Shown here: positions 30,942 through 34,794 of the stretch, piece by piece | Numbering within the stretch: position 1 is the stretch's first letter | Layout: each line of letters opens with the position of its first letter | Virus record (IMG/VR): IMGVR_UViG_3300022929_000093 | Coordinates: 1-34,794 of that record | Length of the DNA stretch: 34,794 bases | Origin: a virus | Reading direction: 5' to 3' (one strand) | Made by a program: the position numbers and the translations under genes | The notes under the pieces: model-generated | Database searches by the model: none | Seen by the model: only the letters and a program-made list of their open reading frames with translations | What the model was told of the DNA's origin: nothing

Positions 30942-32616
30942 CATCGCTCTCCTTTTCTGTTTGTTCTTCATCGAAACTCGCGACCGCTGCTTCAAGCAGA
31001 CGGCCAGTTTCACGGTTGTATTGAAGTGTTCCGGCATCACCAATTTGACCTGAGAAACGGTTCTTCAACACCCGCAGCAAACGAATGTCGGAGTCTGGAT
31101 CATCAGGGTCTTTCTGGATGCCTATGCAGCTGTCAGACAGCTGTGCTAGGGCGTGTGAGCCACGAAGCTGTGAAAGTTCCACCGCTGCGCCGGACTCATG
31201 CCCTCGCCCACCTGGGCGGGTCAAATGCGAGACCATGATCATGCCTATGTCCTCAGCCTGGACTAGTGTCCTGAAAGCCGTAGCTGCGCGATCGAGCATC
31301 CGGCGTTCATCGCCTTCAGCCCCGCTCACTAGGATGCTGACGTGATCAAGTATGACCCAATCGACATCCAATGCCCGGCTCATGTACTCGATGCGCTGGC
31401 AAATGACGTCAATGTCATTGGTGCCAAAACTATCGTAAAGAACGCAGGGATTGTCTTTGAACAGGTCATCAAACCCATCAAGCACCTCTTCATCTGTCGC
31501 CTGGCTTCTGTCAATGAGCAGGTTCTTGTTAAGATGAACGCCCACTAAGCCAAGCAAAGTGCGCTTCGGTGCCTCTTCCAATGAAATCAGACCGACTTTC
31601 TGGCCGGACATCATTAGATGATGGGCTATCTCTTTAGTGAATGTTGTTTTGCCAGTGCCGCTACCGGCAGCTAGACAAATCAATTCACGCTTTCTCATTC
31701 CTAACAGCATCTCGTTCAAAACGCTGTAGGGCCAGCTTATCGCACTGGCAGTCTCGTCAACGCTAATTACGTTTCGGTAATCCTGCGCCGACTTGATGCC
31801 GTCAGGGCGAAATTCCTTCGCCTGGAAAATGGCATCGGTGTATTCCTTAGATTTGCCCTGAGTAAGACAATCATTGACGTCTTTACAAGGCAGGTAAGCA
31901 ATCTTGGCTTTACCAGTGGGCAACGCCTCAGCCACAGCCAAAGCGGCCTTTTGCCCAGCCTCATCCATGTCAAAAGCAATCACCACACTGGAAAAACCAT
32001 TGATCCAGTCCCAGTTTTGCTTGATGCATTTGACTGCACCAGCTGCGCCATGACTGATCGAGGCAACTGGAAAACGTCCTTGATTCATTACTGAACCAGC
32101 AAGACAGCAGAGTTCACCCTCGGTCAAAACCAGCATTTTACCGCTGGACCAAAGGTGCGAACCAAAGATGGTAGCCTCCTTATGATTACCAACAGTGATG
32201 AACTGTTTGTCTTTGGTCCGCAGCTTCTGGGAAATGGGCTTTCCGTTCTTATCACGGTATGTGGCGATGTGAACTTCTTGCCCATTGTAGCTACCAATCA
32301 GGTAGCCAAACTTCTTGGCTATGGCCTCAGTTATGCCTCTAGCGGGGATCGCTTTTGCGACGCCCTTGAGTAGGCTTTTTTGCTGGGCTTGGCCTTGGTC
32401 CTGTACCGGCTTCGATCCGTTGTCATTTGCCGGGCTACTGGGTTCTTCACCCTCACTGTAGGTGTTACAGGAGAAACAGAACGTATGTCCGTCATCGAAA
32501 ACTCCATTTGCATCTGATGACCCACAAGCGTCGCAGCTAGTGTGCATCACAAATGTGGAGTCGTTATTGTTGTTATTATTGCTGGCGGCTATCCGCATCT
32601 GGCCCTCCTGTGTCAT
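30931..32616 (-). CDS. DNA primase-helicase, T7 gp4-like
   Basis: The 561-residue protein primes and unwinds at the fork. The zinc-binding domain has Cys at 28, 31, 47 and 50 (C-x2-C-x15-C-x2-C), the same spacing as T7 gp4. TOPRIM motifs are VLTEGELCCLAG (E166) and VVIAFDMDEAG (D216, D218). The RecA-like helicase has Walker A AGSGTGKTT (317-325), a catalytic Glu in LISLEEAP, Walker B WVILDHVSIL (D424), VSHLTRP (H464) and an Arg-finger candidate in KNRFSG. An odd NNNNNN run precedes the zinc domain. AAGGAG lies just before the ATG, which follows the endonuclease gene by 1 nt. Confidence 0.93.
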   Translation of the reverse strand: MTQEGQMRIAASNNNNNNDSTFVMHTSCDACGSSDANGVFDDGHTFCFSCNTYSEGEEPSSPANDNGSKPVQDQGQAQQKSLLKGVAKAIPARGITEAIAKKFGYLIGSYNGQEVHIATYRDKNGKPISQKLRTKDKQFITVGNHKEATIFGSHLWSSGKMLVLTEGELCCLAGSVMNQGRFPVASISHGAAGAVKCIKQNWDWINGFSSVVIAFDMDEAGQKAALAVAEALPTGKAKIAYLPCKDVNDCLTQGKSKEYTDAIFQAKEFRPDGIKSAQDYRNVISVDETASAISWPYSVLNEMLLGMRKRELICLAAGSGTGKTTFTKEIAHHLMMSGQKVGLISLEEAPKRTLLGLVGVHLNKNLLIDRSQATDEEVLDGFDDLFKDNPCVLYDSFGTNDIDVICQRIEYMSRALDVDWVILDHVSILVSGAEGDERRMLDRAATAFRTLVQAEDIGMIMVSHLTRPGGRGHESGAAVELSQLRGSHALAQLSDSCIGIQKDPDDPDSDIRLLRVLKNRFSGQIGDAGTLQYNRETGRLLEAAVASFDEEQTEKESDDAQ

Positions 32617-32617
32617 G

Positions 32618-33043
32618 TCACTCCTTCCCTTCGGTTAGCCATTCGTCTGGAATGGTTTTGTTTGCGTATTGAAACCCGTGTTTTTCGCACCACATGGCGA
32701 GTGTCGTCGGGCTGTTTTTGTAAAGACGGGAGTTCATGTTCGAGAAGACGAACCTGATGTCGAGATCAGGCCGCTGCTGACGGATCAGCAGGTGTTTTTG
32801 CCGGTCATCAACCAAAAATCTGCCTTTGGTCTCGATGTAGATCGATTTCCCGTCCTTGCCGGGTATGCGGAAGTCAGGGCAGTAGGAACTTTCCCTAGAT
32901 GGCCAGGTGTAACGAATTTTGTCTTCTTCGTATGAAACCGGAATACCGGCATCTGCTATCTGTTTGGAAATTTTCTCTTCAAGCCCGCTCCTGTACCCGT
33001 GTGCAATTCCACGGGCTAAATCAGAAATTGTACTGCACCTCAT
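32618..33043 (-). CDS. Endonuclease I (Holliday junction resolvase), T7 gp3-like
   Basis: The 141-residue protein resolves branched DNA before packaging and can degrade host DNA. T7 endonuclease I uses E20, D55, E65 and K67; the matching segments here are SGLEEKISKQIA (Glu), YCPDFRIPG (Asp) and IYIETKG (Glu and Lys). The length is close to T7 gp3 (149). The frame is open to 33082, but ATG 33043 (MRCSTISDLARGIAHGYRSG) is favoured because it gives the family length and a 23-nt overlap with the SSB gene. The Shine-Dalgarno sequence is poor, so it may be coupled to SSB translation. Confidence 0.88.
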   Translation of the reverse strand: MRCSTISDLARGIAHGYRSGLEEKISKQIADAGIPVSYEEDKIRYTWPSRESSYCPDFRIPGKDGKSIYIETKGRFLVDDRQKHLLIRQQRPDLDIRFVFSNMNSRLYKNSPTTLAMWCEKHGFQYANKTIPDEWLTEGKE

Positions 33044-33551
33044 CACCGTCACCTGATGGCTCACGGTTATCATTAGCAGCAACGAAGCCGTTTTCTTCAG
33101 CTTCGAACAGCATCTGCTTGGCAGGTGCTAGCTCAATGACTTGAACACCTGACAGCTGAAGGCTCAGGCCCTTGTTTGGCCCGTTTTCGTAGCAGTACAT
33201 GCCACCGGCTAGCTTCAATTTAGAACCGCCGAAAACCTCCGGCTCTTGTCCTTCTGGGATCAAAGCGCCAGTTGAGTCCACCCACTTAGGTGGAAATTTT
33301 GAGGACGCTGTAAAAACAGCCTCGCCTGTCTCTTCATCAATCTTGAACGGCATCCGGGCATCTGTCGCCTTGGCACCGAAATGGTCCTTTGCCGCTTCCT
33401 TGATTTGGTTCATCAAGTCTTTGGCTTCTGCAACGGGTATTCTGATGTTGCACTTGTACTTACCGTTGCTGTCGTAATGCGTGTCTGCAGTATTCAACCA
33501 CGGGTATTGAGCCAATCCTTTCGGGCTGGTCCACAAATTCTTTTTTGCCAT
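33021..33551 (-). CDS. Single-stranded DNA-binding protein, T7 gp2.5-like
   Basis: The 176-residue protein begins MAKKNLWTSPKGLAQYPWLN and includes KYKCNIRIPVAEAKDLMNQI and SKLKLAGGMYCYENGPNKGL, which follow the OB-fold pattern of gp2.5-like phage SSBs. The C-terminal tail has Asp/Glu (DNREPSGDGDEVQYNF) and ends in Phe, as in T7 gp2.5, whose terminal Phe contacts the polymerase and primase-helicase. The acidic tail here is shorter. It lies directly after the 52-residue gene and overlaps endonuclease I by 23 nt, in the same order as T7 (gp2.5 before gp3). Confidence 0.88.
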   Translation of the reverse strand: MAKKNLWTSPKGLAQYPWLNTADTHYDSNGKYKCNIRIPVAEAKDLMNQIKEAAKDHFGAKATDARMPFKIDEETGEAVFTASSKFPPKWVDSTGALIPEGQEPEVFGGSKLKLAGGMYCYENGPNKGLSLQLSGVQVIELAPAKQMLFEAEENGFVAANDNREPSGDGDEVQYNF

Positions 33552-33554
33552 GAA

Positions 33555-33713
33555 TTATTCTCCTTCATGTTGTTTGTTAAAAGTTACCGGCTCGTCAAAC
33601 TCTTCCAGCGACAAGCCAAGCTGGTCTGCTTCCGCAAGTACATCGAGCGGAATGGGGTCGCCCCGCTGACGGTAAATTACCGCCAAGCCGAGCAGTCGTT
33701 CTCTTGGGTCCAT
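33555..33713 (-). CDS. Small conserved phage protein after the RNA polymerase
   Basis: The 52-residue protein begins MDPRERLLGLAVIYRQRGDP and continues IPLDVLAEADQLGLSLEEFD. I have seen the LAxxYRQRGDPIPLDVLAEAxxLGLSLxxF pattern in small genes next to replication modules of marine podoviruses; its function is unknown. The ATG at 33713 with AAGGA 8 nt upstream is preferred to the frame start at 33785, which would begin upstream of the terminator hairpin. It is the first gene after that terminator and the leader of the replication operon. Confidence 0.7.
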   Translation of the reverse strand: MDPRERLLGLAVIYRQRGDPIPLDVLAEADQLGLSLEEFDEPVTFNKQHEGE

Positions 33714-33744
33714 TAAAATTCCTTCTGTAATTGGCTCCAGATAA

Positions 33745-33767
33745 CAAAAAAGCGGCACTTGGCCGCT
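33745..33767 (-). terminator. Rho-independent terminator after the RNA polymerase gene
   Basis: On the minus strand AGCGGC (33762-33767) and GCCGCT (33751-33756) form a 6-bp stem with a 5-nt loop, followed by TTTTTT (33746-33751). It lies 56 nt after the polymerase stop and 32 nt before the next ATG. Complete termination here would require a promoter in very little space, so partial read-through is likely. Confidence 0.8.
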
Positions 33768-33822
33768 CTCTTGTTCTAAGGCCATGCATAACTTTGCACG
33801 GCTGTATCTGGGGTATTTTCAA

Positions 33823-34794
33823 TCAACAGAAGTTGTAGTCACTCGCCATCACGCCCTCTAAATCGAGGTTACCTTTGGGTGGGATTTCAGGCAGGTCAGC
33901 ATTGTCAGGATCGTCTAGTTGCTCACGCACTTGGTCCAGGACATCCTGGTACAGGCAGTAGTCGTCAAAGAAATCAACAAATGCACGTCTGATTGCCCAG
34001 GACATCGTGAAGGCGCTGCCAATGCTCGTTGAAAAGCTATCGTGAACGCACATCATGTTTGTAATGCCCCTTTCCTTACACAGCAGTACAGCCTTGGTCA
34101 GAATGGCAGCATCGGTGCAATGCGTAATGTTTGCGCTAATTGCGTTCATGCTTTTCAGCCTGTTGACCTCGCCCTGCCCCACCGATGTTTGGATTGTTGT
34201 GTTTTTTCGGTGCTTCAACTCTTGATTGTAGAGTGTTACACGTTGGCTCGAACGCCTCATCTTTCGGTAGTATTGGTGCATCGGGAAGCCAGTCTTGGCG
34301 ACAAACTTGAAATGCTTGCCCTCAGCAGCCAGCGCCGCCGCACAGGCTTGGTAGAAATCCATGCCAGCAGCGACCGAAGTCACCACATTACGGATTGCCC
34401 GTTCATGCACGTTACCAAGGTAGATGGATGCTTCAAATCCACGATCATCACCGTATGGGTGTTCCTTGATTAGCCCCCGGCGTAAATCCTTGGTGTATTC
34501 TGACATCCAATCTTCACGCAGCTGGTTAGCAAAACCAAACTGTTCAGACCCGTAAGAGTGAGTCATGCCCGCCCTTTTTATCGTCGAACGGGTGTAGTCC
34601 GGGTTGGCAAGGGTAATTTGGATTGTCCTGATCTTGCCGTCACGCTTTGATTTTGCCTTAAAGGCATCCTCATCATCGTCATCGGTTATCGGATCTTCTG
34701 CCTGTTGGGCCAGGTAAATTTCCAAATCTTCAGCCATCAAGCGTTTCGCTTCAATCAGGCACTCACCGTAAAAATCCTGCGGCTTTTTGTTTGG
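33823..34794 (-). CDS. T7-type single-subunit RNA polymerase, C-terminal part (5' end outside window)
   Basis: The open frame runs off the right edge and covers about 323 residues. The segments correspond to T7 RNA polymerase: KKPQDFYGECL at the edge (T7 has DKPQDIYG), motif B RSTIKRAGMTHSYGSEQFGF (matching the T7 R627/K631/Y639 region), and motif C MCVHDSFSTSIG (T7 H811-D812). The end is EIPPKGNLDLEGVMASDYNF followed by Cys; T7 ends similarly in FAFA. The N-terminal domain and motif A, including the first catalytic Asp, are outside the window. Such a polymerase transcribes middle and late phage genes from its own promoters. An acidic run (ITDDDDEDAF) sits where T7 has a variable insert. Confidence 0.93.
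   Translation of the reverse strand, partial: PNKKPQDFYGECLIEAKRLMAEDLEIYLAQQAEDPITDDDDEDAFKAKSKRDGKIRTIQITLANPDYTRSTIKRAGMTHSYGSEQFGFANQLREDWMSEYTKDLRRGLIKEHPYGDDRGFEASIYLGNVHERAIRNVVTSVAAGMDFYQACAAALAAEGKHFKFVAKTGFPMHQYYRKMRRSSQRVTLYNQELKHRKNTTIQTSVGQGEVNRLKSMNAISANITHCTDAAILTKAVLLCKERGITNMMCVHDSFSTSIGSAFTMSWAIRRAFVDFFDDYCLYQDVLDQVREQLDDPDNADLPEIPPKGNLDLEGVMASDYNFC

Overview
The window is a 34.8-kb piece of a tailed-phage genome. Every gene I can support lies on the minus strand, so transcription runs from the right edge to the left. The set combines a T7-type replication and transcription module (single-subunit RNA polymerase, gp2.5-like SSB, endonuclease I, primase-helicase, family A DNA polymerase, FEN-like exonuclease) with an SU10-type capsid protein, a P22-like portal and a large-virion-protein block. 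Together with thyX, a probable class II ribonucleotide reductase, a MazG-like enzyme, a 2OG-Fe(II) oxygenase and small proteins resembling those of marine phages, this points to a short-tailed (podovirus-like) phage of a marine bacterium, plausibly an alphaproteobacterium. The host is inferred, not shown. The right edge cuts the RNA polymerase gene and the left edge cuts a small gene, so the genome is larger than the window.

Early/middle block (34794 down to 24683): the polymerase C-terminal part is followed by an intrinsic terminator. Then come a small protein, SSB, endonuclease I, primase-helicase, an unknown, MazG-like, DNA polymerase, an unknown that overlaps the polymerase gene by 116 nt, exonuclease, DUF3310, ribonucleotide reductase, a zinc-ribbon protein and thyX. 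Nearly all are joined by 1-30 nt overlaps. The block copies DNA and makes deoxynucleotides, and ends at a clear rho-independent terminator (24641-24676).

A gene-free stretch of about 750 nt (23931-24682) separates the two blocks. It holds the terminator, a second strong hairpin and a compact pseudoknot-capable segment (24198-24287). It is the obvious place for a late promoter or a structured leader, although I could not identify a promoter with confidence.

Late block (23930 down to 1): tail/fibre proteins and a tail-hub protein come first. They are followed by a cluster of probable internal or ejection proteins, one of 1644 residues with a HEXXH metallopeptidase-like domain. Next are terminase small and large subunits, portal, a small protein, scaffold-like protein, major capsid protein, a post-capsid hairpin, two small conserved proteins and a head-tail adaptor. 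Last come a 1487-residue repeat-rich tail fibre, a small fibre-linked protein, a 2OG-Fe(II) oxygenase, a possible holin-like protein and a cut gene. No lysozyme or endolysin, integrase, tRNA or CRISPR array was seen.
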